DNA of 64,000 nt, taken from the NCBI RefSeq assembly GCF_000518985.1, contig NZ_JAEQ01000001.1:62001-126000 (forward strand), given 5' to 3'. The notes beneath the pieces are model-generated. The model was given only the letters and a program-made list of their open reading frames with translations, did not search any database and was not told the DNA's origin. This stretch comes from Chelativorans sp. J32. GTDB lineage: Bacteria; Pseudomonadota; Alphaproteobacteria; Rhizobiales; Rhizobiaceae. The stretch's first letter is position 1, and each line of letters starts with the position of its first letter. Positions 1-7,724 of this stretch are shown piece by piece. The position numbers and the translations under genes are program-made.

Positions 1-603
1 CGCGACGGCAAGGCGAATATGGCGCTTTCCGATTTCGTCGCACCCCATAGCACCGGCAAGCCGGATTATCTCGGCGGTTTCGTGGTGACGGCGGGCATCG
101 AGGAGGTGGCGATCGCAGAACGCTTCGAGCGCGCGAACGACGATTACTCCTCCATTCTCGTCAAGGCGCTGGCCGACCGTTTCGCGGAAGCTTTTGCCGA
201 GCGTATGCATGAGCGCGTGCGCAAGGAATTCTGGGGCTATGCCCCGGATGAAGCTTTCACGCCAGAGGAGCTGATCGGCGAGCCATATCAGGGAATACGC
301 CCGGCGCCGGGCTATCCCGCCCAGCCGGATCATACCGAGAAGACGACGCTCTTCCGGCTGCTGGATGCCGAGAAGAACGCAGGCGTGACGCTGACGGAAA
401 GCTATGCCATGTGGCCTGGCTCGTCCGTATCCGGCCTGTATCTGGCGCATCCGGAAAGCTATTATTTCGGCGTGGCCAAGGTGGAGCGCGATCAGGTCGA
501 GGATTATGCGCGCCGCAAGGGCATGGAAATCGCTGAAGTCGAGCGCTGGCTGGGACCGGTTCTCAACTATGTTCCGGCACCTTTCGCCGAGGCGGCCGAG
601 TAG
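1..603 (+). CDS. metH: Methionine synthase MetH, C-terminal fragment
   Basis: This is the 3' end of cobalamin-dependent methionine synthase, which methylates homocysteine with 5-methyltetrahydrofolate. The reading frame is open from base 1, so the gene begins outside the window and about 200 codons remain. The piece matches the AdoMet-binding reactivation domain, which re-methylates oxidised cob(II)alamin. It contains the family's RxxxGYPAxPDHxxK-like stretch ([15 protein letters not shown]), followed by the S-x-Y-F-x-V segment ([18 protein letters not shown]) near the C-terminus. The substrate, cobalamin and folate domains are not visible. Identification is strong for the domain and inferred for the whole gene. 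Confidence 0.93.
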   Translation, partial: RDGKANMALSDFVAPHSTGKPDYLGGFVVTAGIEEVAIAERFERANDDYSSILVKALADRFAEAFAERMHERVRKEFWGYAPDEAFTPEELIGEPYQGIRPAPGYPAQPDHTEKTTLFRLLDAEKNAGVTLTESYAMWPGSSVSGLYLAHPESYYFGVAKVERDQVEDYARRKGMEIAEVERWLGPVLNYVPAPFAEAAE

Positions 604-740
604 CGATCTCCGCTTCCTGACGCGGAAAATACCGTGAACCGCTAGGTCTGCGCTGGCAGGCATCAGAGTACGAACGCAGTCGAACTCGGCGCACCTGCGT
701 CCTGGCGCAAGCGCTGAGAATTTTTCTCAGGCCGTTGACT

Positions 741-914
741 GCGGTCCACGAGATAATAAATGAGGGGGGCGGACCGGGCCCCTCTGACGGGTGCTGTACA
801 AGCCCCGTGATGTCGGGCCGCATCGGAATGATCCGATGCTGTGACGCCCAACGCTCACCGGCTGCCCAGGTCTGGTCGTTCCGATCGTCATCATCAGTCG
901 AGAGGAGCGATACG
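741..914 (+). promoter_or_regulatory. Structured 5' leader of the TerC gene (riboswitch-like)
   Basis: This 174-base leader holds several complementary pairs. GCATCGG (820-826) pairs with CCGATGC (833-839), ACGGG (787-791) with CCCGT (804-808), and an enclosing GGGCG (767-771) with CGCCC (845-849). GAGGGG (762-767) can instead pair with CCCCTC (779-784), which competes with the enclosing helix. TerC/Alx genes in many bacteria sit behind the manganese-sensing yybP-ykoY riboswitch, but I could not match that motif's core here. The function is therefore inferred from structure and position only. The 604-740 segment before it shows nothing I can name. Confidence 0.45.
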
Positions 915-1937
915 TTGGACTTCCTTTTCATGGATTGGCTTGGCACGCCTGCTTGGTTCTGGCTGGCCTTCATTTCGTTGGTGGCAGCCCTCACTGCATT
1001 CGATCTTGGAATCCTCCACAAGCAGGACCGCGAGATGGGGATCGGGGAGAGCCTGAAGCTCTCCGCCTTCTATATCGGTGTCGCGATGCTGTTCGGAGCC
1101 TGGGTTTGGTACGCGCGAGGGCCCGAACCCGGGATGCAGTATTTCACCGGCTTTTTCATCGAGAAAGCGCTGTCGATCGACAATGTGTTCGTGATCAGCC
1201 TGATCTTTTCCTATTTCGCCATTCCGGCAAAATACCAGTACCGCGCGCTGCTCTGGGGCATCATCGCAGTCATCGTGCTTCGAGGGCTGATGATCGCCGG
1301 CGGCGCTGCTCTCGTGCAGCAGGCCTACTGGGTGCTTTACCTCTTCGCGGCCTTCCTCATCTTCACCGGGATAAGGATGTTCTTCGCCGGGGACGAGCCC
1401 GTGGATCTGGAAAAGAACCCGGCCATAAGGTTCATCTCCACCCATATGCGGGTTACGCGAGAGCAGCACGGGGAGCGCTTCTTCGTGCGGACCACGGATT
1501 CCCGGACGGGCAAGATGGTCACGGCGGCGACGCCGCTCTTTCTGGCCCTGGTCGTCATCAACCTGGCTGACCTCGTCTTTGCCGTGGACAGTGTGCCCGC
1601 CATTTTCGCAATCACGACGGATACCTTCATCGTCTACACGTCGAACATCATGGCCATCCTCGGCCTTCGCGCGCTCTACTTTGCGCTCGCTGCCATGGTG
1701 CACCGCTTCCACTATCTCAAATATGCGCTCGCCGCGATCCTGGTGTTCATCGGCGTCAAGATATTCGTGGCCGACTTCGTCTTGGACGGCGGCAAGTTCC
1801 CGCCCGCGGTCAGCCTGGGCGTGACACTGACGTTGATCGCCGCCGGCATCGGCTACTCGCTATGGAAGACGAAGGACGAACCTGAGAAGGACTGGCCAGC
1901 GGGTATGAGCTCCGAGGATGTGGCCCGGAGCGATTAG
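915..1937 (+). CDS. TerC/Alx family integral membrane protein
   Basis: A 340-residue multi-spanning inner-membrane protein of the TerC family, whose members (Alx, MeeF/MeeY and others) are linked to manganese export or tellurite resistance. The hydrophobic segments are spread along the whole length. Family landmarks include EKALSIDNVFVISLIF and NLADLVFAVDSVPAIFAI, both with membrane-embedded acidic residues typical of the metal site. TTG at 915 is chosen because AGAGGAG (901-907) lies seven bases upstream; ATG 930 is the alternative. The frame is open further upstream, but that part lies in the structured leader and looks non-coding. It is monocistronic, with a hairpin just downstream. Confidence 0.88.
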   Translation: MDFLFMDWLGTPAWFWLAFISLVAALTAFDLGILHKQDREMGIGESLKLSAFYIGVAMLFGAWVWYARGPEPGMQYFTGFFIEKALSIDNVFVISLIFSYFAIPAKYQYRALLWGIIAVIVLRGLMIAGGAALVQQAYWVLYLFAAFLIFTGIRMFFAGDEPVDLEKNPAIRFISTHMRVTREQHGERFFVRTTDSRTGKMVTAATPLFLALVVINLADLVFAVDSVPAIFAITTDTFIVYTSNIMAILGLRALYFALAAMVHRFHYLKYALAAILVFIGVKIFVADFVLDGGKFPPAVSLGVTLTLIAAGIGYSLWKTKDEPEKDWPAGMSSEDVARSD

Positions 1938-1958
1938 GTACGGACCGCTTCCACCACG

Positions 1959-1984
1959 GCCCGCGTCCCCTCGAGGACGCGGGC
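1959..1984 (+). terminator. Hairpin after the TerC gene
   Basis: Ten-base perfect stem GCCCGCGTCC/GGACGCGGGC with a six-base loop, 21 bases after the TerC stop codon. Only a weak T-run (ATTTT, about 10 bases on) follows, so termination may be partial. Confidence 0.55.
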
Positions 1985-2075
1985 CTCTCCTGAGCATTTT
2001 GGGGCACCACCGCAAATCTGCGAAAAAAATCACCGCCCGCTGGATGAAAATTCCGGATCGCTTCGTATACCGCAC

Positions 2076-2615
2076 ATGATAACGACTCGTTCGCGATTTG
2101 ATGTCGTTGGCCAGCTGGGCGCGCTCCGGCGCTATGCGCGCTCGCTCACGCGCGACGGTGCGGATGCCGAGGATCTGGTGCAGGACGCGCTCCTGCGTGC
2201 GTATGAACGTCGCTCGACCTTTCGGCGCGACGGCAACATGCGGGCATGGCTCTTGTCTATCCTGCACAACGCCTTTGTGGATCGTGCCCGCAGCCGCAGG
2301 TCGGAGGCGGCGCGTGCCGAGCGCGCCGCCGAGCTTCTTCCGCAACTGATCGATGCGCCGCAGGACCACGCAGTCCGTCTGGCGCAGGTGCGGCAAGCTT
2401 TCATGAGTTTGCCCGAGGAACAGCGAGCCGCCCTCCATCTCGTCGCGATCGAGGGGCTGACATACCAAGAGGCGGCTTACACGCTCTCCATCCCGCTCGG
2501 CACGTTGATGTCGCGCATCGGCCGGGCACGTGCCGCACTTCGAGCGCTCGAAGAAGAGCCGCGCGATCTTCCTTCCCTCAGGATCGTCGGAGGCCGTGAT
2601 GCCCCAAAACCATGA
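2076..2615 (+). CDS. ECF-type RNA polymerase sigma factor
   Basis: A 179-residue extracytoplasmic-function sigma factor that redirects RNA polymerase to a stress regulon. Region 2 spans roughly residues 10-75 (DGADAEDLVQDALLRAYERR and MRAWLLSILHNAFVDRAR, the core-binding and -10 helices). Region 4 spans about 110-160 (LPEEQRAALHLVAIEGLTYQEAAYTL, the -35-recognition helix-turn-helix). There is no N-terminal or C-terminal extra domain. The 3' end overlaps the next gene, a membrane anti-sigma factor, which is the usual partner arrangement. I found no clear GGAAC-type promoter upstream, so the subgroup and inducing signal are unknown. Confidence 0.9.
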   Translation: MITTRSRFDVVGQLGALRRYARSLTRDGADAEDLVQDALLRAYERRSTFRRDGNMRAWLLSILHNAFVDRARSRRSEAARAERAAELLPQLIDAPQDHAVRLAQVRQAFMSLPEEQRAALHLVAIEGLTYQEAAYTLSIPLGTLMSRIGRARAALRALEEEPRDLPSLRIVGGRDAPKP

Positions 2616-3372
2616 TCCCCTCACCGACCAGGATCTGGATTCCTATGTAGACGACCAACTCGATGTAGGCCGCCGCGTCGAGGTCGAGGCATGGCTCGCA
2701 TCACGGCCCGAGCAGGCTGCGCGGGTTATGGCGGACCTGCGTCTGCGCGACGAGTTGCGACTGGCGCTCGCCTTGTCCGGTGCTTACGGCAATCCGGCAA
2801 CCACCGATGCCGCACGCCGGCTCGAACGAGGGCTTGCTCGCAGCCGCATCCTTTCCCGTCTGCAGAAGGTGGCCGCCATCGCCGTCTTCGTCGCCGCCGG
2901 ATGGGCGGCGAACGAGCTTTCCGGGCCGCTCTCGATTTCGAAGTCCGTCGCCTCCGCTCCGCCACCCGCCTATGTCGAGGACGCGATGCGCGCGCACGAC
3001 ACTTCGGTGCTGAGGGCCGCCATGGATTCGCAGCTTCAAGCTTCGGCCTATGATCCCGAGGAGATCAGGGCCATGACAGCGATCGTGATGCCAGCCCTCC
3101 CAACCGACTGGCAGGTGCGGGACGTGCAGGTCTTTCCGTCGCGCTATGGACCCAGCGTGGAACTCTCGGCCGACACGAAGGAATTCGGGCCGGTCTCGCT
3201 CTTCGCCGTCCGCCCGGGCACCTTCGACGTGATCAAGCCGACGGTTGCGCCCGGAAACAGAACGTCTGCCGCCTATTTCCAGATCGGCGAGGTCGCCTAT
3301 GCGGTGGTCGCCGGCGGCGACGCCCGCAAGCTCGATCGCGCCGCCGAACGGCTTGCCGACACCCTTTACTGA
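2599..3372 (+). CDS. Membrane-anchored anti-sigma factor
   Basis: A 257-residue protein, probably a single-pass inner-membrane anti-sigma factor. The N-terminal part (DLDSYVDDQLDVGRRVEVEAWL, about residues 12-33) resembles the anti-sigma helix bundle that clamps the sigma factor. One hydrophobic segment near residues 88-105 (VAAIAVFVAAGWAANEL) would span the membrane, leaving about 150 residues in the periplasm as a possible sensor. The zinc-binding HxxxCxxC of ZAS proteins is absent. ATG 2599 is chosen because GGAGG at 2589-2593 precedes it; the gene overlaps the sigma-factor 3' end by 17 bases, implying translational coupling. The frame is open upstream but lies inside the sigma gene. Confidence 0.82.
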   Translation: MPQNHDPLTDQDLDSYVDDQLDVGRRVEVEAWLASRPEQAARVMADLRLRDELRLALALSGAYGNPATTDAARRLERGLARSRILSRLQKVAAIAVFVAAGWAANELSGPLSISKSVASAPPPAYVEDAMRAHDTSVLRAAMDSQLQASAYDPEEIRAMTAIVMPALPTDWQVRDVQVFPSRYGPSVELSADTKEFGPVSLFAVRPGTFDVIKPTVAPGNRTSAAYFQIGEVAYAVVAGGDARKLDRAAERLADTLY

Positions 3373-3395
3373 TCAAGCAACATGAGGAGTTTTCC

Positions 3396-4115
3396 ATGAA
3401 CACCCCGCAATTCGGGTATCGCACCAGCTTCGGCCAGCAGAGCGCGGCCCTCTTCGATGAAGGGCTGCGGCAGCACATGCTGCGCGTCTACAACTATATG
3501 GCGCTCGGCCTCGTGCTCACGGGCGTGGTCGCCTTCACGGTGGCCTCGGTTCCGGCGCTCTATGTGCCGATTTTCTCGACCCCGCTGAAATGGGTCGTGA
3601 TGCTCGCGCCGCTCGCTTTCGTTTTCCTGTTCTCTTTCCGCATCCACAGCATGTCCGCCTCCGGCGCCCAGGCTATGTTCTGGGCCTTCTGCGGCGTGAT
3701 GGGCCTGTCGCTCTCTTCCGTGTTCCTGGTCTTCACCGGAACGAGCATCGCGCGGACCTTCTTCATCGCTGCCACGATGTTCGGTGCGACCAGCCTCTAT
3801 GGCTATACGACCAGGCGTGACCTGACCCAGTTCTCGTCCTTCCTGATCATGGGCCTGATCGGTGTCGTTATCGCCGGCCTGGTCAATCTCTTCCTCGCTT
3901 CCTCTGCCCTGCAGTTCGCGATCTCGGTCATCGGCATCTTCGTTTTCCTTGGCCTGACAGCCTGGGACACGCAGACGATCAAGGAGCAGTATGCCGAGAA
4001 TTTCGACGCCGAATCCAAGCAGAAGCTCGCCGTATTCGGCGCATTCTCGCTCTATCTCAACTTCGTCAACATCTTCCGGCTGCTGCTCCACTTCACCGGC
4101 CAGCAGGAAGAGTAA
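3396..4115 (+). CDS. Bax inhibitor-1/YccA family membrane protein
   Basis: A 239-residue BI-1/YbhL/YccA family protein with seven hydrophobic segments. Bacterial members act as proton-coupled ion or calcium channels, or as modulators of the FtsH protease. The family signature near the C-terminus (GLTAWDTQTIKEQY) carries the pore aspartate, and the N-terminal RTSFGQQSAALFDEGLRQHMLRVYNYM segment is typical of rhizobial homologues. AGGAG lies nine bases before ATG 3396. It starts 23 bases after the anti-sigma gene, so it may be co-transcribed with the stress sigma pair. Specific ion or partner cannot be read from sequence. Confidence 0.9.
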   Translation: MNTPQFGYRTSFGQQSAALFDEGLRQHMLRVYNYMALGLVLTGVVAFTVASVPALYVPIFSTPLKWVVMLAPLAFVFLFSFRIHSMSASGAQAMFWAFCGVMGLSLSSVFLVFTGTSIARTFFIAATMFGATSLYGYTTRRDLTQFSSFLIMGLIGVVIAGLVNLFLASSALQFAISVIGIFVFLGLTAWDTQTIKEQYAENFDAESKQKLAVFGAFSLYLNFVNIFRLLLHFTGQQEE

Positions 4116-4146
4116 TCACGGTCGGCAGATAAGGAGTTCGTCGCCT

Positions 4147-4704
4147 ATGGATCGAAACGACCAGCAAGCCATCGAGAGCCTTTTTGAAAAGCTCGCCGAT
4201 GTGGAGCGGCAATCGCCTGCTCGTGACGATGAGGCGGAAGCCTTCATCCGCGAACAGATCGCTCGCCAGCCCGGCGCGCCCTATTACATGGCGCAGACCA
4301 TAGTGGTGCAGGAGCAGGCGCTGAACGCGGCGCAGGCCCGAATTGAGGAATTGGAGCGCCAAGCTCAGTCCAGGCAGTCTGCAGGTGGTCTTTTCTCGGG
4401 GATTTTCGGCGACAGTCGCAGGCCTTCCCGGCCGTCAGGGTCCGTTCCTCGTATAGGACGTCCCGGAGCGGCTCCTCAGCCGTTCTCTGCGGCACCGCAG
4501 CGCGCGGGCGGAGGTTTTCTCGCTGGCGCGGCGCAGACTGCCATGGGCGTGGCTGGCGGCGTCCTGCTCGGCAACATGATCGCAGGCATGCTGGACGGCG
4601 GCGGCCAGGCAGAAGCCGCCGAGCCCGCGGCGGATAGCCTGGAAGCAGAGGACGCCAGCTTCGATGACGCTGGGTTCGACGGCGGCGACGATTTCGAGAT
4701 CTAA
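4147..4704 (+). CDS. DUF2076 family periplasmic ligand-binding sensor-like protein
   Basis: A 185-residue protein of the DUF2076 family (function unestablished). Residues 1-80 form the conserved helical part (DRNDQQAIESLFEKLADVE, then GAPYYMAQTIVVQEQALNAA and a coiled-coil-like heptad stretch). A Gly/Arg/Pro-rich linker follows (about 90-130), then a glycine-rich hydrophobic segment (AGGVLLGNMIAGML) and a strongly acidic C-terminus (DDAGFDGGDDFEI). ATG 4147 is chosen because AAGGAG lies upstream and the conserved N-terminus starts there. It follows the BI-1 gene by 31 bases on the same strand and probably shares its transcript. Confidence 0.75.
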   Translation: MDRNDQQAIESLFEKLADVERQSPARDDEAEAFIREQIARQPGAPYYMAQTIVVQEQALNAAQARIEELERQAQSRQSAGGLFSGIFGDSRRPSRPSGSVPRIGRPGAAPQPFSAAPQRAGGGFLAGAAQTAMGVAGGVLLGNMIAGMLDGGGQAEAAEPAADSLEAEDASFDDAGFDGGDDFEI

Positions 4705-4719
4705 CCCGCAGAACCTTTC

Positions 4720-4745
4720 GGGAGAGGCGCGGACGCGTCTCTCCC
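4720..4745. terminator. Hairpin between convergent genes
   Basis: A twelve-base stem (GGGAGAG...CTCTCCC core, one G-T pair, two-base loop) lies between the plus-strand DUF2076 gene and the minus-strand VOC gene. It is followed by CTTTA on the plus strand and could serve both directions. Confidence 0.5.
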
Positions 4746-4792
4746 CTTTATCGGCCAAGTTAGCGCTCCGGGCCGCCCCTCCGATACAGGCG

Positions 4793-5179
4793 TCAGCGCT
4801 TTCGCGGCTTGTCCGCTGATTGATACATGGAAAGGACGTGCCCTTCAGGGTCCTTGAATTCCGCGGACCAGCCCCCCGGCGCGTGACTGACCGGTGTCAC
4901 GATTGTTGCACCTTTGTCCGCCAATTCCGAGAAGATGTCGTCGATGCCGCCCTCCGCGATCTCGAACACGACAATCGGTGTGTTGCCTGGCCGCGACTCC
5001 TGCTTGATGAAGATCAATTCCACGCCGTTGGCCGTCCTGGCGGATAGCCAGGGATTACCCTCACCGTCGTCCTCCATCCGCTCGACCTGCAGGCCGAGCA
5101 CATCGCGGTAAAACGCTTCGGTTCGGTCGACATCATTGACATAATAGCAGACGGCGCCGAGCCGGCTCGTGGTAAACAT
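4793..5179 (-). CDS. VOC superfamily (glyoxalase/bleomycin-resistance-like) protein
   Basis: A 128-residue single-domain vicinal-oxygen-chelate protein with two beta-alpha-beta-beta-beta modules (about residues 5-55 and 65-125). The first begins LGAVCYYVNDVDRTEAFYRDVLGL and the second ends in the typical FKDPEGHVLSMYQ. VOC folds bind a metal or small ligand and serve as lyases, dioxygenases or drug-binding proteins; the substrate is unknown. GAGGAG overlaps the stop codon of the upstream sigma-like gene, suggesting it is the last gene of the 6804-4793 minus-strand unit. Confidence 0.85.
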   Translation of the reverse strand: MFTTSRLGAVCYYVNDVDRTEAFYRDVLGLQVERMEDDGEGNPWLSARTANGVELIFIKQESRPGNTPIVVFEIAEGGIDDIFSELADKGATIVTPVSHAPGGWSAEFKDPEGHVLSMYQSADKPRKR

Positions 5180-5183
5180 GGAT

Positions 5184-5811
5184 CTACTCCTCAGGTGGTC
5201 TAACCGTCCTTAGTTGCCGAGCAGCCGGTATTTGTGAGGTGCCTACGACAAAAAGGTGTCCGTCCGGATCGTGGCCGCCGAGCACGACGCTCCGGCGCCG
5301 AACGGCCGGCAGAAGCGCGCGACGAATGACGCCGAAATTGAGCGGACCGTCGAGCACCGAGAGACCGTCCAGCGAGCCGCCGCCCTCGGCGCGCCAGCGC
5401 CGCCGGATATCGGCGACGCGTTGGCGGAAGGCAGGCTCCTTGGATACGCAGGAGCCAGAGGATTTCACTCTTGTTATGGCCTGTCAGAACCAGCATCGCC
5501 GTGGTGCGCAGCTTCGGCGGCAGCCGTTCCAGAAACCACGCCGGGATCTCCACTGTCTGGATGGTATGTACGTGCCGGAGAGCCGCGCGTTCTTCGCGTG
5601 CGCGCCTGCGAATCGCGGTGCGTGCGTCGAACATGGCCCGCTTGCGAAGTGCGCCGACGAACCATCGGCGATTGGCCGGAGAGGAGAGGTCGCCTCTGCC
5701 GGCCTCGATCGCGGCGAGCCAAACCGTCTGAAAGAGGTCTTCGGCTTCCGCCCGGCCGCGAGCGGCCCGCTCAGCTTCCCGGAAGAGTTGGCGAAATATG
5801 CGTGGGGGCAC
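5184..5811 (-). pseudogene. Sigma-70-like protein, broken by one frameshift
   Basis: Two overlapping minus-strand frames together make one sigma-70-like protein of about 208 residues. The first part starts at GTG 5811 (GGAAAG upstream) and runs through a region-2-like segment (AEAEDLFQTVWLAAI) to NKSEILWLLRI. The matching second half of the helix-turn-helix (SKEPAFRQRVADIRRRW) continues in the other frame down to TAG at 5184-5186. Restoring one base near 5444-5447 joins them into the expected ILWLLRISKEPAFRQR. The C-terminal half resembles proteins that accompany VOC/cupin genes rather than true ECF factors. It could be a real mutation or an assembly error; I cannot tell which. Confidence 0.7.
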
Positions 5812-5843
5812 GTGGCTTTCCGCATATCGTCAAAGATGCGCTG

Positions 5844-6342
5844 TCATCCCTGGAAGGTTATCAGATGACACGCTCCCCTCCAACGCCCCTGCCGCGGGCG
5901 ATCGCCTGGTCCCGCACATTCACCGCAGTTCCCTGCGGATTGTTCCTCAAACCAGGATACGATGCTAGGCATTTGGCGTTCAAATCCGCCGGGAATGAAG
6001 ATGTTGAGAAGCCGTGCAACGGCAGAGTGCCGGTTGCGGAAGTCATGCGTCACGCCGGCCGGATTTGCGAACAAACGTCCCCCTCCCAGCCGCTGTCCAG
6101 CATCGCCCGACGAGGATCTCCGGCTTGCCGTCTACTACATGGAATAGCTCGTCATTTGTGTCGTGGCTGTGCGGGCCCACGCCTTCGAAACCAGGTTCAA
6201 GAATCCACTCCGACACCGAGTAGCGCGCATCGGTTTCGGCTTCGTCAGCTTTGAAGATCGCGGTCACCCGCCCCATGCCATATCGCCGCCCCTGATCCTG
6301 GGCCAGCAGGATCACGGGCTTTGATTCTCGAGCCGATTCCAT
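5844..6342 (-). pseudogene. Cupin-domain protein, broken by one frameshift
   Basis: A cupin (beta-barrel) protein of about 165 residues split over two minus-strand frames. The first frame starts at ATG 6342 and carries the metal-binding cupin motif 1 (GVGPHSHDTNDELFHVVDG). The second frame supplies motif 2 and the C-terminus (NPAGVTHDFRNR, LLNIFIPGGFE). Removing one A from an AAA run (TTT on the plus strand, about 6063-6065) restores RNPAGVTHDF. The gene lies 21 bases after a VOC gene and 32 bases before the sigma-like pseudogene, so all four appear to be one operon under the divergent TetR regulator. A homopolymer position makes sequencing error plausible. Confidence 0.72.
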
Positions 6343-6363
6343 GCGTAGGGGTCCTTTCTGGCG

Positions 6364-6804
6364 TCAAGCCTCCTCGTCCCAGCGTCGCTGCATCTCTGTC
6401 GGGCTGACATCTTCAATCGTTTGCGACAACATCCAACGGTGACCGAAGGGGTCGAGGATCAAAGCGTTCCGCTCACCGAAGCTCTGGTCCGTTGCCGCAC
6501 GCAGCACCGTTGCTCCGTGCTGGACGGCACAGGCAACATCGTCGTCGACGGCGCCCGTCTTCAGATGCAAGGTGACGGGCGAGCCTCCGATCGTCTCGGG
6601 TCCAACCGCACCAAAATCCGGATACTCGTCGGCAAGCATGAGGATGCTTTCGCCGAATTTCAGCTCCGCATGGCCCACTCGCCCATCGTTCGGATCGGTC
6701 ATCCGGAAAAGCTCGGTCGCCTTGAAAGCAGCCTTGTAAAAGGCGATGGCCGCATTGGCGTCCTTGACGATGATGTAGGGAATGAGAGAGGCAATCGTGG
6801 ACAT
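6364..6804 (-). CDS. VOC superfamily protein, PhnB/YdhR-like
   Basis: A 146-residue VOC protein of the PhnB-like branch: SLIPYIIVKDANAAIAFYKAAF at the N-terminus, GVGHAEL-like core (GRVGHAELKFGESILMLADE) and a C-terminal DPFGHRWMLSQTIEDVSP. Members bind small hydrophobic or phosphonate-like ligands, but no activity can be assigned. It is the first gene of the minus-strand unit. Its start is 50 bases from the divergent tetR gene, and the palindrome at 6831-6852 lies 27 bases upstream of it, so TetR control is likely. Confidence 0.87.
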   Translation of the reverse strand: MSTIASLIPYIIVKDANAAIAFYKAAFKATELFRMTDPNDGRVGHAELKFGESILMLADEYPDFGAVGPETIGGSPVTLHLKTGAVDDDVACAVQHGATVLRAATDQSFGERNALILDPFGHRWMLSQTIEDVSPTEMQRRWDEEA

Positions 6805-6830
6805 TCGAAGCTGCCTTGAAGTGATTTTCT

Positions 6831-6852
6831 ATTTACGTTACGTATCGTAAAT
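6831..6852. promoter_or_regulatory. Near-perfect 22-bp palindrome, TetR operator candidate
   Basis: The arms ATTTACG (6831-6837) and CGTAAAT (6846-6852) flank TTACGTAT. The whole 22 bases read as their own reverse complement except for one mismatched pair. It lies in the 50-base divergent gap between the VOC gene and tetR and ends two bases before the tetR ATG, where a ribosome-binding site would normally be. This fits autorepression plus control of the VOC-cupin operon. Confidence 0.72.
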
Positions 6853-6854
6853 AA

Positions 6855-7454
6855 ATGAGTCAAGATCTTGAACAACGCAAGCGCGGCAGACCGCCCAGCC
6901 TGGCTGCACGCGCAAAAGCCCTGCGAGCCGCGCACGACATCCTCATGAACGAGGGCTTTGGTCGGCTGACAATTGAAGCGGTGGCCGCAAAGTCGGGGGT
7001 CAGCAAGCCAACGATCTATCGCCATTGGTCCAACGCCAGCGAGCTGGCCATGGCTGCGTTGATGATCGGCTATGACGGCGGCGAGACAGGTGGTGGCGGC
7101 TCCTTGGAGGACCAACTGCTTGCCCAGATGCGCTCGCTCGTCACCGCCTTTGCCACCACGCGGGGCCGCCAGATCGCTCTCACGCTGGCAGCATCCGACC
7201 CCGAGAGCGAGATGACCAAGGCCTTTCGGAATCGCGTGATCCTGTCAAGCCGCGAACGTGGCCGCGAACTTATTGAAGGGGCGGTGAACCACGGCAGCAT
7301 GCCGGCCCCAGAGGATATCGAAGTCCTGCTTGATATGCTTTATGCGCCGGTGTTCTATCGACTTCTGCTGGGGCACCTCCCGCTCAGTCTTGAATTTGCC
7401 GACAGCGTGGTGAGGGCGGCACTTGCCATAATGGAGGTGCGGCAGAAGGGATGA
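6855..7454 (+). CDS. TetR/AcrR family transcriptional regulator
   Basis: A 199-residue TetR-type repressor. The DNA-binding domain spans about residues 15-62 (ALRAAHDILMNEGFGRLTIEAVAAKSGVSKPTIYRHW, with the canonical recognition helix). The rest is an all-helical ligand and dimerisation domain. It is divergent from the VOC-cupin-sigma-VOC unit. No Shine-Dalgarno sequence precedes ATG 6855, only ATAA and the palindrome, so the mRNA may be leaderless or the true start slightly downstream. The ligand is unknown. Confidence 0.9.
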   Translation: MSQDLEQRKRGRPPSLAARAKALRAAHDILMNEGFGRLTIEAVAAKSGVSKPTIYRHWSNASELAMAALMIGYDGGETGGGGSLEDQLLAQMRSLVTAFATTRGRQIALTLAASDPESEMTKAFRNRVILSSRERGRELIEGAVNHGSMPAPEDIEVLLDMLYAPVFYRLLLGHLPLSLEFADSVVRAALAIMEVRQKG

Positions 7455-7592
7455 GGCAGCTAAGTCGCGAATGAGATCGCAGGCGGGCGATCCGCGCCTG
7501 GCACACAGGCCAGCTGAATTCGAACCCGCGAACGGGAATTGCTGTAGCGCCAATCAGCGCCCCGCCTCGGTGTTTAAGATCGAATCTGGAAA

Positions 7593-7669
7593 TGGCGCAC
7601 CCGACAGGATTCGAACCTGTGACCTCTGCCTTCGGAGGGCAGCACTCTATCCAACTGAGCTACGGGTGC
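7593..7669 (-). tRNA. tRNA-Arg (CCG)
   Basis: A 77-base tRNA with a perfect seven-pair acceptor stem (GCACCCG/CGGGTGC), an encoded CCA end (TGG at 7593-7595 on the plus strand), T-arm GGTTCGAATCC and D-arm AGCTCAGTTGGATAGAG. The seven-base anticodon loop CTCCGAA gives anticodon CCG, reading CGG arginine codons. No integrase or duplicated 3' end is present, so it is not visibly an integration site. Confidence 0.97.
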
Positions 7670-7695
7670 TCGGGCCGCTTCGGACCGCGCGGGCC

Positions 7696-7724
7696 TTCAT
7701 AGCGGATGAGGGCTGCGGCATCAA
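7696..7724 (-). promoter_or_regulatory. Promoter of tRNA-Arg
   Basis: On the minus strand TTGATG (7724-7719) and TATGAA (7701-7696) are separated by 17 bases, 27 bases upstream of the tRNA 5' end. This fits a housekeeping sigma-70 promoter. Confidence 0.55.

Noticed and set aside
3373-3395. ybhL-type leader RNA ahead of the BI-1/YccA gene
   Set aside because: Such a motif is known in Rhizobiales, but only 23 bases separate the upstream gene from this start and no hairpin fits there.
5256-6254. A 332-codon plus-strand frame across the sigma-like and cupin pseudogenes
   Set aside because: The minus-strand frames show sigma and cupin motifs; the plus frame shows none and is a shadow.
7593-7669. 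tRNA-Arg as a genomic-island attachment site
   Set aside because: No integrase gene and no repeated tRNA 3' end within the window.
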